In this document: piece by piece, positions 34,719 to 54,307 of the stretch
Position numbering within the stretch: position 1 is the stretch's first letter
Layout: the number at the start of each line of letters is the position of its first letter
From: Erpetoichthys calabaricus
Taxonomy: Eukaryota; Chordata; Cladistia; Polypteriformes; Polypteridae
Reading direction: 5' to 3'
Assembly: GCF_900747795.2 (NCBI RefSeq)
Contig: NC_041402.2
Location: forward strand, 185,100,875-185,164,874
Length of the DNA stretch: 64,000 nucleotides
Translations under genes and position numbers: made by a program
Notes under the pieces: generated by a model
Told to the model about the DNA's origin: nothing
What the model saw: the letters and a program-made list of their open reading frames with translations, nothing else
Databases searched by the model: none

Positions 34719-37700
34719 AGGAAAAGAAGAATTGAAGAAGCCAACACTTTTGGACCAATACAATTAAGAATGGTCATGAAATGTAGGGTAAAAATAGCTT
34801 TTCAGTTCTAAAATCCATTCCAACACTATATGGGCATGGACCTCCTCAAACCAGCAGCTTCACTCTTGCACTCCTCTCTCTGTCTTTTCATTTTTTTTGT
34901 TTTTAACATGAATGCAAATAGTAATAGATGGGCCTTTTCACAGATCTGTGTATTAGAGAATCAGCAAGGGTCTGTACCCACACACTTTTGCATTATATAA
35001 AATTTAAAATTCTGTAAGTTACATTTGAAGTGTCTGGCTGGAATTTGAGAGGCAAGGGGCAAAAATCTACATTTGTCTGTCCTAATGACTGTAATCTGCA
35101 ATTCCCTAGGAAGCTTGGTGGCTTTTCCCAGCACCATTTTTAAGGCATGAAGTGGAAACATTGAATATGTATCACCTCGTTTTAGAATATTTTAGGAAAA
35201 CAATCTTAAACCGATGAATGCTTACTTAATGTTCTGAGAGTTGGCAGTTTAAAAAAGAAATACGTGATTTTGATAATCACCTTTTTGGGAAGTTAAGTAG
35301 ACCTAAAAAAGAAGAAAGGTGTAAAAACATTTATACTCCGTTATTCCAAAATTTGAAGTGTAATGTGAGACTTTGGGCCTTTTATGGTTTATTTAAGTAT
35401 TTTTTTTTTGTTTTGTTTTTCCTCACCTGACATTGACATCCCACTTTCGTTACAAAATACTCCGAATTATAATGGTATGTGGGGGAAAAAAAAAGCTGGT
35501 CAGGTGTGAGCCATTGTGTAATAAGATGTTCCTGAAGGATAGAAATGACTCTTGTGTATTACATATAGATTTTTCAAAAAGAGGATTTTCTAAAATTAGT
35601 TTATTGCAGTGATCCAGTTTACCCTGATAAAGATGCTGTGAATAATAATAATTTGGTCAGTATTTGTTTATACCAGTGTCTGGTAATTTTAATTTTTAAT
35701 TTTACATGTTTCTACTTTCAAACCAACACCCTTTTATAGTATTTTGAAATGTTCTTCTGTTCTTGTTTTTGCATTGCTTGCAGCTGACTATATTCTAAAT
35801 TATTTCAATGATTCAGTTTATTTCAATTTAAATATTTACTGCTTTCCAAAACTTTTTACACATTTGTGATGAACATATTGTTCAATCTGTCATTTATTGC
35901 AAAATTCAAACTTTCTTCTCAGTTCTCTATATTGCACAATTTGTAATGGGTTTATTTTTGACTTAAAGACTGCAATGGAAAGGAACCTGGCATGGGAAAT
36001 TGTGTACACTGAGTCCATTGCAAATAACGGTGAACAAGAAAAACAAAACTTGTGGTTTAAATAAGGGACAAGCATTTGTTTATGTACTACCGTTCTTTGT
36101 CCAAAATGTAATACATTAATACGTTTTTAAGGTTAAATTTTTGGTTTAATTGAATTGTTATGATGTGAATCTGGTTGATGCTGACATTTTTGTCCCTTGT
36201 ACATTTATTGTTGTTATTAATTTGATTTAGGTTTCTGTTTCATGCCAAGATAGTTTGTGGGTTCTTCCACCATGGTGTCTAAGGGACTTTGATTGCGCGT
36301 ACAAATTTAATACAATTTAGAAAATATAAATGTATGAGATGAAACATTTTACCAGCTGCGCCCAGTTAATGAGTATTAGGAGCAAAACATCAAAAAGGTC
36401 CAGCAAAATCATTGCTGTTTTGTCTGCCAATATTAAAGATTAACAACCATCATTGGTACACGGATCCGATGTTTAAATACCACCGTTTTCACAAATCAGC
36501 CTGTTGACTTCCCACTACAGAGATTTTTGTAGATGTTGTGTAATGCGTTTGGATTTCTAGTAACTGCAGTACTGCCTCACCCACCGTTCAAAATAACATG
36601 AAAAAGTATTGTAAATACACAGCTGCCACCACATTCTTTTTACATGTTAAATAACGTAGACCTCTAAATTGTGACTCTTTGGGAAAAACACTTTGTCTGA
36701 GTATGGCTTGAGTGGCTGCCACCCACTTCTTAGAGTCTACAGTTGGCACCAAGTTAGAGGCCCAATTGTTTTGAGATTAAATGCCAGAGAACAAAGAGGA
36801 CTCTTAAAAGATGCTGACAAGAACAAAGGATAGTGATGAAAGATTGCAATATTTTTGAAGAATCTAATTTTTACTTTATTTTCCTTCAAAACACTGTGAT
36901 GTGTGCTTTTCAGACATGAATAGGCTAAATGTGTGCCAGTCTTTACCAATAGCTAATAGACATTATGGTGTGGAAGGCTTTTATCGAACTCGTTTTGTAC
37001 AAAGCAAAACCCACACTTTGCGGAGTGCACTAAAATGAAGTACATCACTCCAGAGAATTACTACTAGACGTATATGTTAACTGAACAAAAGGGCACAAAT
37101 GTAGTAAGAAACTGAGGGGCATCAACAGGCACACTTTGCAAAAATGAGATTTATTTAACATATTCAGATTAAAATATTTTTGGTTATACGATATAAAATA
37201 ATGATGTTATGCATGTTGATTCCATCTGTTTTCAGGGTTCATTTTTTCCATGTCAGGTTTTTAGAGATCAAGAGCCTGCCCAGCAGCTTTAAACGCAAGG
37301 CAGCCACCAGTCCACCATAAGACACCCAACACTTAACTCACAAAAAGGTGATAAGAAGCCAGCAGTTAACCTGAACACACACAGAACATGTTTAGGGAAC
37401 CTTCGCTAAGCTGTGTCCCTGAATCGCACTGTTGTGGTCTTAGACACACTCTTATCTTCATGTACGCAACAGTTTAGCACGTCAGGGTTTGCATACATAA
37501 CACAAATTTATTTCTCTATAAGAAAAGATTGTTTAAAAACTTGAAGAAGGATCTGCCAAGCCTTTGAGTGGCAACTGTATGGAGTTGTAATTGAGACTGA
37601 TGTGCGTATGGGAGTGCTGTGAGTTTTGAAAGGAAATATTTAGAAGTTTTAAAGGCCTGGATTTCAAATAAAGCCATATATGTCTGATGAATCGCACAGG

Positions 37701-38341
37701 ATCGTCCCTCTCCGCACTGTACACTTTTGTTCAGCTTTTTATGTGTTCTTTAAGATGTCCTATTACATTTAAAACTAGAACATTAGAAGTCACAAATTTC
37801 TTTTATGAAATATACTGTGTCGTAAGTGTGTTTGATATAAAGCAGTGTTTTACTACAGAGTGAGTGGCAATACAGAAAAGGTGGCATCAAGTTATAAAAA
37901 TATCTTCATGAAAACTAGCATGCTTGTCATTAAAATCTATTTAGCGAGTTTCCTGAAAGTGTGACCTGTTTCTTTGACATCGAGTCCAACCCCAGATATT
38001 TAGCTATTTCATATTGGCATCTATTTGAAGAAAAACCACAAAGGTCAGTTTTGTTGAGAAAAGGAGACGCTGTGCTATGGGGCCTGTTGTTAGAACCCAA
38101 CTATTTTCATGTTTCTCTTAAATACACATAACATTTGAAACTTGAAGGATGCATTAAGGAAAACGATTCTTTTACACTTGCGTTACAATGACTGCTTCTG
38201 TGTGCATTTTGTTTTCTCCGTTTTTCGTTGGTTTTCTTTGATTCACTGAGCTCTTTCATGTTAAGAGTGTATTTATTGCCTGTACCTGCATATTGACTGC
38301 ATAGCAAATGGATAATTATCAATAAAGATCAAAGATAACCT
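34719..38341 (+). other. SH3GLB2: Probable SH3GLB2 3' UTR
   Basis: AT-rich sequence with no coding signal and few recognisable repeats, unlike the regions on either side, which suggests it is transcribed and kept. A canonical AATAAA lies at 38321-38326 and is followed by a T/GT-rich stretch, a good polyadenylation site. A second AATAAA at 37667-37672 could give a shorter form. The UTR length is inferred from the signals only. Confidence 0.6.
38321..38326 (+). terminator. Polyadenylation signal, probable SH3GLB2 end
   Basis: AATAAA 3.6 kb after the SH3GLB2 stop codon. A T- and GT-rich stretch (ttttttgtgcagtttttg) lies about 25 bases downstream as expected for a cleavage site. Confidence 0.55.
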
Positions 38342-39149
38342 TTAATGGAATTTTTTGTGCAGTTTTTGTTATATGCAGGTTTGATTAAATTTGTTTGTAC
38401 ATTGTGCTATTCACAAGTGGTCAGTTCAAACAAACATTCACTTTCTGGTCCCGTCTCTTCTTTTACCGCCCATTATGGTAGCACTGGAAAAAAAAAACAA
38501 AGTCTCCGTGCGCTTTCTGCCAAAACAATCGAATCAAATCCTTCTCAACTGGAGTGTTTGGTTGTCTATATTGCTTATACGGTGCCTTGAAGTGTATTAG
38601 ATAAGACGTTTGATCAATTCTGTGACATTACTGCATAACAAATCCTAGGCTGGTTGGTTGTTTCCTGCGATTATTTTAATATCAAAGCATTGAAGTTCAA
38701 TTTGTATTGTTATTGTGACTTTGTTCTGTGGGGGGAATACAAAAATTATGTCAAAAGTGTCTTGTTTCCTTTTTATCTTCCAACTCTGAAACCAGAAAAA
38801 ATGTTAAGATAAAGAGGAAATACAATTTCTGTGTAAGTATTGCATCTCCACACATTGGTAGGGCCAGAAATACGACGCCACAGATCCTCAGTATGATTGC
38901 TTTGGGCTGTTGTAGGATATTCGGCTTTTATCCGTGAGCCGCTTCAGGGTTCCTTTAGCTTTGTGTTTTACTTAAGACTCGCTTTTGAAGCAGACTCCAA
39001 ACGGGTTCTTTTGCAGTATTTGATTCTATTTTCCCTTCTGTTTATCCAAACACCCATTTCATGCTGTGGGGCTGAGAGTCATCAGCATATGGCTGCCCCC
39101 AGCAGTATTTCACTGTAGAGATGGTGGTTTTTTTGTTTTTTTTTTGTTA
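38342..39149. other. Intergenic DNA without recognisable features
   Basis: Between the SH3GLB2 polyadenylation site and a transposon relic. Short overlapping open frames on the + strand have no motif and look like chance. Confidence 0.5.
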
Positions 39150-39735
39150 CGTTTTGTTTTAGATCATGTGGATGGTGACGTGTGTATGTTGTTCACCTGG
39201 ACGGGAGATGGCTGCAGATGCACTATGGGAAGATAGTGACCCAATGAAGACAGTGCAGTGCTCTGGGCAAAGTTCTTCTGGGAAACTATGGGTCCTTGGC
39301 ATTCATGAAGAGGTTATTTTAACATGTAGCATCTACCTAAAGACTGTTGCAGACCATATATACACCCCTTCATGCCAATAGTGTTCCCTGATGGCAGTGG
39401 TCTCTTGCAGCAGCATAATGCACTCTGCCCCACTGCAATAATTGCAGAAATGGTTTGAGGAACATCACAAAAAGTTCACAGTTTTGACTTGGCCTCCAAA
39501 TTTCTCAGGTCTTAATCCAATCAAGCATCTGTGGTAGTACTGAAAAAACAAGTTGCATCCATGGATGCCACACCTTGCAAATTATGGGACTTACAGGATC
39601 TGCTGCTGCCATCATGGTTCCAGATACCACAGGACACCTTCAGAGATTTTGTGGAGTCCTTGCCTCCGTGTGTCAGAGCTGTTGAGGTGGCACAAGAAGG
39701 ACCTCCACAATGTTAGACAGGAGGTTTTAGTGTGT
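39150..39735 (+). mobile_element. Tc1/mariner-like transposase relic
   Basis: The + strand reads through several frames as a Tc1-type transposase C-terminal half: PDGSGLLQQHNALCP-like (near 39405), WPPNFSGLNPIKHLW (near 39492), and LQDLLLPSWFQIPQDTFRDFVESLP (39531-39716). No inverted ends found; truncated and old. Confidence 0.72.
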
Positions 39736-39959
39736 GTGGATATAACTTACAGATGTGTTTACTTGACTGTGCTGAAGCTCTGACAGAGAGAGGACAGGGC
39801 AGTGTCCCCGCACAGTTCTGAGGTACGACACTTGGTTAGAATGAATGAAGGAAGTACAAGGAAATATAAATCTGACCTGACCTACTTTGAAGCAGCCTTG
39901 AGTCTGAAGTTGTCTACAACAGAACACGCTGCTGCCCGATGATTAGCTAGTGACTTTGC

Positions 39960-40900
39960 CACAACCCAGGCATTGAGCCCACTGGTGCATGTGGTGTAGC
40001 GGGTCCACAGCTCATGTCAAGAAGGCCACTCTTTCAATAAATAATCGCAGCCTTCTCAGCTTAGGATGGGGGTGTGGTAGTGTGGCAGATCGGTTCTCAG
40101 GGAATTTGTGATGCGGGCGATCCTCAAGTGCACAGGTGAGGAGTCGTCCGCATCCGTAATTGTTCCCTGGAGCTGCTAATTGCCACATGTGATCCACGTC
40201 CCCATAATAAAAAGAAGCATGAGGCGGCTAGCTGGGGAAAGAGAGAAGAAAAGAAAGAAATGGAGGTTGCAGGAGAAGAAGGCGGCAGCAATCAGAAAGC
40301 CGGTGCAAGAGTGAGTGAACGAGCGAGCAGTGAGTCTGGGTGTTTGGCCAGCACCCGAGGAGCAGTCGATTGTGGTCGCTCCCGCTGAGCATTTTGAGGA
40401 GCGGGGTTGACCGGAAGGAGAAGGAGGATGGCTCGCCGCATTAGGCCAGCGAAGGCAGCGGGAGTTGGGACTTGGGCTTCCCCAACGACCAGGGCGCTCA
40501 CGCCTTGGTTCATTTCCCATGTCAAGGTCTGGTGAAGCCCACCGGAGCCAGGGATCGGTGAGGCGAACGGACCAGCAGGAGAAGGCAGAGAGGAGGTCAG
40601 CTGCAGGTAGGGTGGCTCCCCTGGGCGGGAGAAGCAGGGGAGTCACCAGTAGAAAGGCACTGGGCTGATTTTAAAAGACGGCTTCCAGCCATTGTTTTCT
40701 GTTGGATTTTAACCTCCACGAACTCTCATCGTCACAGCGCACCTGTCGAGTGTTTGCCCCCCCACCGTCTCCACTTGCTGAAGCTGCAAATGAACTGATT
40801 TCTAAACGATAAAAGGGCGAGCGGCCATTCGCATGGACACTAGTGTCTTTTCTGTGATCATTACTTCTGAACAGTAGGAATAAAGACATAACCAGACAAG
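39960..40900. repeat. GC-rich unidentified interspersed repeat candidate
   Basis: About 0.9 kb that is much richer in G and C than its surroundings, with purine-rich (gagagaagaaaagaaagaaatgg) and CpG-containing stretches. It includes open frames on both strands with no domain. The composition and abrupt edges suggest a repeat, possibly an LTR-type fossil, but I saw no paired ends or coding motif. Confidence 0.3.
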
Positions 40901-41226
40901 AGAGATTGAACAACATTTATTTTGAAAGCAAACGAGAGAAACCTTCTAATGAAAAACTATTTTTTTTATTACTGTATTTCTAGGGCAAGTAAAAAAAATT
41001 GCATCTTTATTAGTGTGAACAAAATAGAAAAACTGAAATCACAACTCTGTCTTTTCTTTTCAAAACATTTGGTTCCCCATCACACAATGGTGTGCCTGAA
41101 AATAATTAACTGTCACCTGGGGGCACAAGCCTGCGTCATTAGGGTCATGCTGGCTGTCCTGCAGATGCACTGGCCCTCTACTCTCGGTAAAGACCCTCTG
41201 TAGCCACAGACACTCGTCTTCTAAAC

Positions 41227-41706
41227 CAGGGGTTCTTGAGTCGGTCTTGGGGGGCCCACTGTGACCAAATAACTGATAACAGTGATCTCGTTTAATTAGC
41301 TGCTATTTTTCCTCTTATTCTGCATTCAGAAAAGCAGAGCAGAGTTTTACATTTATAAAACATTTAGAAATACTTCTGTTTTTGCTCTTGATTGAAACGC
41401 TGAACTCTCTCTTGTTAATTTCATTCTATTTAGTCGTTCATTTATGCAGTTTGCTACCTTCGTTGTATCGTAATAATGATAATTAAAAACGAGCAGAGCA
41501 GACAGCCAGGCAAACAACACTGAATCATGAAAGACTGCAACTACCTTATCGTCAGACCCACTAATTAATAAATAAAGGATTAATTAAACAATTAGAACAC
41601 CTGGAAAAGTAGAATGAAAATCAAGATGAAAATATTTTTAAAAAGAAAATTGGCTGGAACAAAAACCTGCAGCCACAGTGGGTCCCCAGGACTGAGTTTG
41701 GCGAAT
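41227..41706. mobile_element. Possible MITE, about 480 bp
   Basis: Left end ccaggggttcttgagtcggt with ggggggcccactgtg; right end reads backwards ccaaactcagtcctgggg with acccactgtgg. These are inverted over about 40 bp. Such CAGGGGTT...CCCACTGTG ends are common in small non-autonomous fish DNA transposons. No target duplication confirmed. Confidence 0.5.
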
Positions 41707-41714
41707 GTCTGCAG

Positions 41715-42050
41715 CAGGAGTTCTCAGACACCATAAGCGACCACAGCAGGGCCGATCTGATGACCTCACTGAACCATCCAATCGGTAGTCGTGAAGGGCG
41801 GGGTGTACAAAGGGCAGGGTCTTCATCAGTGCCAGCTTACTGGGAATTCCTTGTTTATGGGGAACCTTTGCAAGCCCTGGTCCTGGTCAAATTGGGTTCA
41901 ATGTCTTATCCACGCCTCTCGGGGTCAGGGAGACGCACATCAAACCATTTAGTGTAGCAGGCCTGCAGCCCTGGACATCACAGGCCCATTACTGGTCAAT
42001 CGGGTGTTGCTCATGTCTGACAGGCCTATCGGAAGATGGCTAAGAACACA
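41715..42050 (-). pseudogene. 18S rRNA pseudogene fragment, antisense
   Basis: The reverse complement of the 3' part of 18S rRNA is recognisable: gggccgatctgatgacctca, aaccatccaatcggtagt, gtgtacaaagggcaggg, cttactgggaattcct, tgtttatggggaa, agtgtagcaggcctgcagcc and ggacatcacaggcccatta. Each aligns in order with the 18S 3' domain, including the universal 'ttgtacacaccgcccgtcgc' region. Divergence is high and there are indels, so it is a dead copy rather than a working rRNA gene. It abuts the MITE-like element at 41227-41706. Confidence 0.85.
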
Positions 42051-42969
42051 ACCCCCTGATGTCCATCGCCACCCCGCAGCAAAGTGAGTTACACTTTTAC
42101 AATAATGCAGATAGCAAGGACTTATTGTAGTTGACACAGTAGCCGGAACATAGAATTCTTCATAACAATCTGAAAATTCACTTTGTCAAACTGAGGGGTG
42201 TTTTTTTTTTGTGTCATCCGGGGGGGTTGCCTGACTTAGCCATCACTCCCACCCACCTATGTGGACTCCCCAATAAACTTACTCATGCAAGTGTGCAATA
42301 TGTGGATTTGAGAGTAAAACCCACCCAGACACAGAGATTGTGGCAGTGCCACCCACCAGGAGGCACAGTCCATCAGTATTGGGCTTGAATCTGTAACTGT
42401 GTGTCTCTGCCACCAGGTGGCAGCATTGCCATTCTTGTTTCCTTTCCTGCTGGCCGGAGTCGGCACACTGACTCACTGATACTCCTGCAGTTGTTGTTGT
42501 TTGTGGGCATCCTGGCCGTAGGTCATTTGTAACCGTTAAAACGGGCCTGAAGTGTCCCCCTACTGCACCAACGATCACTTGTGTGTCTTGTAGTCAGACC
42601 TTCTTGGGTTTGTTACTTGCACTCTTTGCTGCTGGTAGACCCTCAATGGCCAATAGCTAAAATCTTTTTCCATTTTCACTCGTATTTTGGAGAACCAAAT
42701 GTGAATGCGATTTTTAGACACTTGTAACAAATCACTGAGCACTAATTGTAATAGAACAGTGACACACGATAAAGTGACAAAAAAGTGAATGTCCCGACAG
42801 TCCTGACAAGTCAAATGTCTCAGGGGGCAAAATCATTTTCTGAAGGTTTGCCTTCTGCCGCCCCTCTCTAGTGCTGCTGATGCCTTCCATTCCTGATGTC
42901 TTTTTTTTTTTTTTTGGCTTACTGGCACCAGAAAGAACCCCAGCGATGCCACAGTCCACGCCAGCCCCT
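42051..42969. other. Intergenic/3' region of the PRRT1B-like gene
   Basis: No coding signal. Contains a CTCF-like motif at 42410-42422 and a poly-T near 42900. The 3' UTR of the minus-strand PRRT1B-like gene must begin here, but I did not find a clear polyadenylation signal close to the stop. Confidence 0.5.
42410..42422 (+). promoter_or_regulatory. Candidate CTCF core motif
   Basis: ccaccaggtggca matches the CTCF core in + orientation. It is also nearly palindromic, so it could be read on either strand. Confidence 0.4.
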
Positions 42970-50072
<7,103 letters not shown>

Positions 50073-51140
50073 TCACAAACTGATGGGTAGTTGGCGACAC
50101 GTGTGACATCAATCAAGGGTGGCCTCTGTCACTTTACGAGGAGCTGGCTGAAGGGGAGACCTGCAATGAGACAACATCACAAGTGAGCAAAGAGAAGACG
50201 CAGGGCAGGAGAAGGACGAGAGCTCCAGTGCCCACCCCAGGATGAGCTTAGGGGGCTGAGGGAGCTTTTAGCTTGATGGAGGACAGCCTGGCAACAGACC
50301 AGGTGACAGGACCCCCACTTTGAAACACTGAAACCCCTCAAGTGTGATGCAGAGGGCGAAGCTAAATGTTAATAAAATGGCACCAACGCTTTGGCAATGC
50401 GCTTGAGTCATAGCAAGAGACGGCCAGGCCTGGCAGACAGCTAACCGGACTGCTGTGCCCCTCTCAAAAGTGACAGCTGACAAGAGAATCCCAGCGGTCA
50501 ACGGGACTACTAAGGAGCTACTGAGGGATTTGGAAATTGTAGAAGAGAGAGAAGAGCTGCCGAGATTAAATAAGATGAAATCAAACAAATCACCAGGACT
50601 TGATCATAGTCACCCTCGGGTTCTTAAGGAGGCCAGCGAGTTCAGATAGAAACCCTTGACTCACATTTATAGGAAGTCACTGCACACTGGAGAGGTTCAG
50701 AAGGACTGGAAAATGACAAATATGATCCAGTTATATAAAAAGGGTGACATGGCAGATCTAAGCAACTAGAGGACAGTAAACTTAACGGGCATCACAGGAA
50801 AATTAATAGAAAGAATTATTAAGGAGAAGATTGAGCAACACCTGGCAAGGACCGGACAGTCAGCATGGGGTCAGAAGAGGGAGGTCGTGTTTTACTAACA
50901 GCCTGGAATTCAATGAGGAGGCAACAAAAGGATCTGATCAGAGTGGAGCAGATGAGGTTATTGATCTTGACGTTCAGAAAGCATATTGATAAGGTGCCAC
51001 CTGAGAGGATGGGCATCAAATTAAAAGAAGTGGCAGTTCAGGGTGATGTTTTTAGATGGGTGCAGAATTGGCTCAGACACAGGAAGCAGAGGGTGATGGT
51101 GTGAGGAATCTCATAAGAACTGGGTGACGTTGAGTGGTGA

Positions 51141-51153
51141 CCAGCAGGGGGCA
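51141..51153 (+). promoter_or_regulatory. Candidate CTCF core motif inside LINE
   Basis: ccagcagggggca fits the CTCF core in + orientation. It arose within the LINE where the related copy at 28629 has ccacaggggtcag. Confidence 0.4.
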
Positions 51154-51732
51154 ATGTGGGGGCCATTGCTATTTTTAATATATAGAAATGATTTTGAGAG
51201 GAATATAAAGAACAAGCTGGTTAAGTTTGCAGATGATACCAAGTGAGGTGGATTAGCAGATAATTTGGAATCCGTTATATCATCACAGAAGGACTTGGAC
51301 AGCAGACAGGCTTAGGCAGACTTGTGGACGATGAAATTTAATGTCAGTAAATGTAAAGAATTACACATAGGAAGTGAAAATGTGAGGTGTGAATACACAA
51401 TGGGCGGTCAGAAAATCGAGAGTCCACCTTATGAGAAGGATTTAGGAGTCGTAGTGGACTCTAAGCTATCGACTTCCAGACAGTGTTCAGAAGCCATTAA
51501 GAAGGCTAACAGACTGTCAGGTTATATAGCGCCTTGATGTGTGGAGTACAAGTCACAGGAGGTTCTGCTCAGATTTATAACACACTGGTGAGGCCTCATC
51601 TGGAGTCCTGTGTGCAGTTTGGGTCTCCAGGCTACAAAAAGGACATAGCAGCACTAGAGGGGGTCCAGAGAAGAGCGACAAGGCTGATTTAGGGGCTACA
51701 GGGGATGAGTTATGAGGAAAGATTAAAAGAGC

Positions 51733-51861
51733 CTGCAGTGGGTTGGCACCCTGCCCAGGATTGGTTCCTGCCTTGTGCCCTGTGTTGACTGGGATTGGCT
51801 CCAGTAGACCCCCGTGACCCTGTGTTCAGGTTCAGTGGGTTGGAAAATGGATGGATGGATG
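51733..51861 (+). mobile_element. SINE 3' fragment inserted in LINE
   Basis: ctgcagtgggttggcaccct to the (atgg) tail, the 3' 130 bp of the SINE at 63314-63661. It is flanked by a perfect 12-bp target duplication gattaaaagagc (51721-51732 and 51862-51873). Confidence 0.93.
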
Positions 51862-52254
51862 GATTAAAAGAGCTGAGCCATTACAGGAGATGAAGAGGAG
51901 ACCTGACTGGAGTGTTTAAAGTGATGAAGGGAGTTAGTCCAGTGGATCGAGACGGTGACTTTAAAATGAGTTCATCACAAACACAGGGACACAGCTGGGA
52001 AATTTCGCACAAACATTAGAAAGTTTTTCTTTACGCAGAGAACGATAGACACTTGGAATAAACGACCAAGGAGTGTGGTGGGCAGTAAGACTTTAGGGAC
52101 TTTGAAAACTCGACTTGATGTTTTTGCTTGGAAGAATCTGTACATTCAGGTGCCACTCAGTAGGCGGTCATTTCTTACATAACCTCCATGGATGGGAAAA
52201 ACAAGAAAAAGGAATCCTAAAAACTGCCAGGTGCAGGACAAGCTCTTGGCGGAC

Positions 52255-52375
52255 CACCGGGGGCTCAAATTAACACAAGTCATTTGGTGTGCCAGTCTAA
52301 CAAAGACTGGGTGCCAGTGTCACAGTGCCACTAAGTGGTCATGATGGCGGCTCATGCAAAATTCTTGCAAATGTA
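52255..52375 (+). repeat. Second locus of the unnamed PRRT1B-intron repeat
   Basis: 'tgtgccagtctaac', 'gactgggtgccagtg', 'atggcggctcatgcaaaatt' closely match 49490-49565 ('cttgccagtctaac', 'cactgggtgccagtgg', 'atggaggctcatgctaaatt'). It lies just after the truncated LINE. Confidence 0.8.
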
Positions 52376-52899
52376 AGATTTTCTGACGGAGTGAGTGAGC
52401 AAATGAGTGTGCCCTGTGGTAGACTGATGCCACCTCACAGCCAGCGCTGCCAGAGCATTCAACGGACCTCCAGCACCCTGAACTGTATAAACTGGCTAGA
52501 AAATGGAGGGATGGATGAAATAAACATAACTGTGCTGCACATAAGTGTTACAAGATGCCACTGCCTGGCACCTCAGAAGCATTAGACAATGCCCTGTGGC
52601 ATCATCTAACACACCGACAACTCAGCCCTGGAGTCGTATTTCACTGCATCACTTTACACCATTATGTGGCAGGTGGGCACTTCAATGGGCTGGTGTCCAG
52701 TCTGTGACTCTTTCATGCCGTGTGCCCACTGCTGCCAGGACAGGCCACTGACCCTGTTACCCTGAATTTGATTTTGTTGTGTGTTTATGAGTGGACCGCC
52801 GCCGTGGTCGAGGTTGGCTTCAGCCCTGTGCAACTACACACTGCGCACAAGAAGGAGGGCATTCTGCCAGGTTGTGGCGACGGCTCATCACAACCAGCA

Positions 52900-53290
52900 T
52901 GGCCCGTTTTTATTATATAGTGCCTTTCCTGCATCAAAACGTGCTTCACTAAACAAGCTTATACTTAACTTTAGAGGTGACATTAAACACCAGAAGTGAT
53001 GCCCATTTTTGTGCCCCAAATCCATCCAAGTTTCAAGACATCGGAGTTCTGTTTTAGCAAATACGCGCTACAGCTGGAGCTCAATAGCTGTCCCTGACCT
53101 TAGACATCAAATATATAGCGCCTTTTCACATTCCGACCACCTCGAGGTGCCTTAGAGCTGGAGCAGAGCCAGTTTAGGCGACTCGCTGAGGGTCACCCTG
53201 GGCATGGGTGCTGTGCCCTGGGACACCAGCCTTGGGGTTTAAATTCCCTGTGCATTAGCCACTAGGCCAGAATGCCTACTGGGACGGGGT
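52900..53290 (-). mobile_element. tRNA-derived SINE, antisense, diverged
   Basis: The reverse strand has cattctggcctagtggctaa (A-box-like) and a B-box-like ggaatttaaaccccaagg near 53240, then a body ending at 'tatatagcgccttttcacat' (53110). A second 'tatatagtgcctttcctgca' at 52914 suggests another 3' end of the same family. Confidence 0.55.
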
Positions 53291-53333
53291 GGGCACCACG
53301 GGTCAGACAGGGTAAAAGAAAATTTTTGATTAC

Positions 53334-53510
53334 CTGCAGGAGATGAAGACACCAGGTGCTGACATCCCAGGTGCTGCGCTGCCCGTCCAAACTGCCGCCT
53401 TCAGGAAGACTCGCTCTAGAAAAACAGAAAAAGGCCTGCGCTGGTAAAAGCCGGCTGGTGCTGCGACTCCTGCGGGTGCCTCCCTCAGACTGGCCGAGCC
53501 GTCGCCCACA
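53334..53510 (-). other. Possible 5' noncoding exon of the PRRT1B-like gene
   Basis: On the reverse strand a good donor (ctgcag/gtaatc) lies at 53333/53334, just after a GC-rich stretch (ggcgacggctcggccagtct). It would splice to the acceptor at 50161. The 5' limit and the promoter are guesses. Confidence 0.3.
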
Positions 53511-53567
53511 TTACTGGATTTCACTTCAGTGTGTTTGATTAATAATTGACAAGGCCTCTCTGTCTCT

Positions 53568-53590
53568 GTGTGTGTGTGTGTGTGTGTGTA
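53568..53590 (+). repeat. TG microsatellite
   Basis: tgtgtgtgtgtgtgtgtgtg preceded by ctctgtctctg. Confidence 0.9.
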
Positions 53591-53911
53591 AATAAAGACA
53601 GGATGCCACCAGGAATCCAGGCTTCAGCTGGTGGTGCCAGGTTGGGCTGGCAGCTGCAGTAGTAGAGGCTGAATTCAAAGCAAACACAGAGCAGACGTCA
53701 AGGGCACAGCGGAGACGAACTGCGACAGCCGGGTGTGCTAAAGCAGGACTCTGGGGTCTCCCCCTGAGTAACCCGACAGCCTCAGCTGAATGCAAACCAC
53801 AGTCTTCTCCTGGGACCCCTCAAAAAGAAACTTCAGCCCAGGAGTACACATGAAGGGTTAATCAGCCATGAGGATGGTGAGGCTAATCTGCCAGTCTAGT
53901 TCAGGGTGGAG

Positions 53912-53924
53912 GGCCCCCTGGTGG
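53912..53924 (-). promoter_or_regulatory. Candidate CTCF core motif, reverse orientation
   Basis: ggccccctggtgg is the reverse complement of CCACCAGGGGGCC, a strong CTCF core match on the - strand. Confidence 0.4.
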
Positions 53925-54307
53925 CTAAGGGGTTGGGTTGCATTGCTGGAGTCGCTTCATTGGCGCTGGACAACTTCTAGAAATCTGAAAATCCTTCATC
54001 GGAGTCGCTTTATGACTGGACATGACGTGTCGCCGCCTGGTGGTTAACGACGTGAATCACAACTTTGTCCCAATGGGACTCTGAGCGAGTCATTTCTTCT
54101 GCCGCCAGTCAAACAGGGAAACGTCAGTTAGAAAGTGCTGTCATTAATAAGGAAAGGCACTATAAAAGCACCAAGGAGCTCTAAATGACAAAGGTCTCGC
54201 TATGTGGCCCTCACGGATGTAAGAAACTGCTGGTAAGAGTTACAAACGGAGCACTTCCTGGTAACACCCCCTGAGCCCACTCTCTCTCTCACTCTTACTG
54301 AGGTCAT

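Larger units (their letters stand above)
50485..52130 (+). mobile_element. CR1-like LINE, second copy, with SINE inserted
   Basis: Parallels 28000-29480: MKSNKSPGLDHSHPRVLKEA (50455-50649), [15 protein letters not shown] and YEKDLGVVVDSKLST (51322-51537), VRPHLESC-like and C-terminal sequences to about 52130. It is more diverged than the first copy, with stops and deletions; both ends are truncated. A SINE fragment lies at 51733-51861. Confidence 0.88.

Noticed and set aside
40176-40646. 156-codon - strand open frame in the GC-rich block
   Set aside because: High GC makes long open frames likely; overlapping frames on both strands are equally long and none shows a domain.
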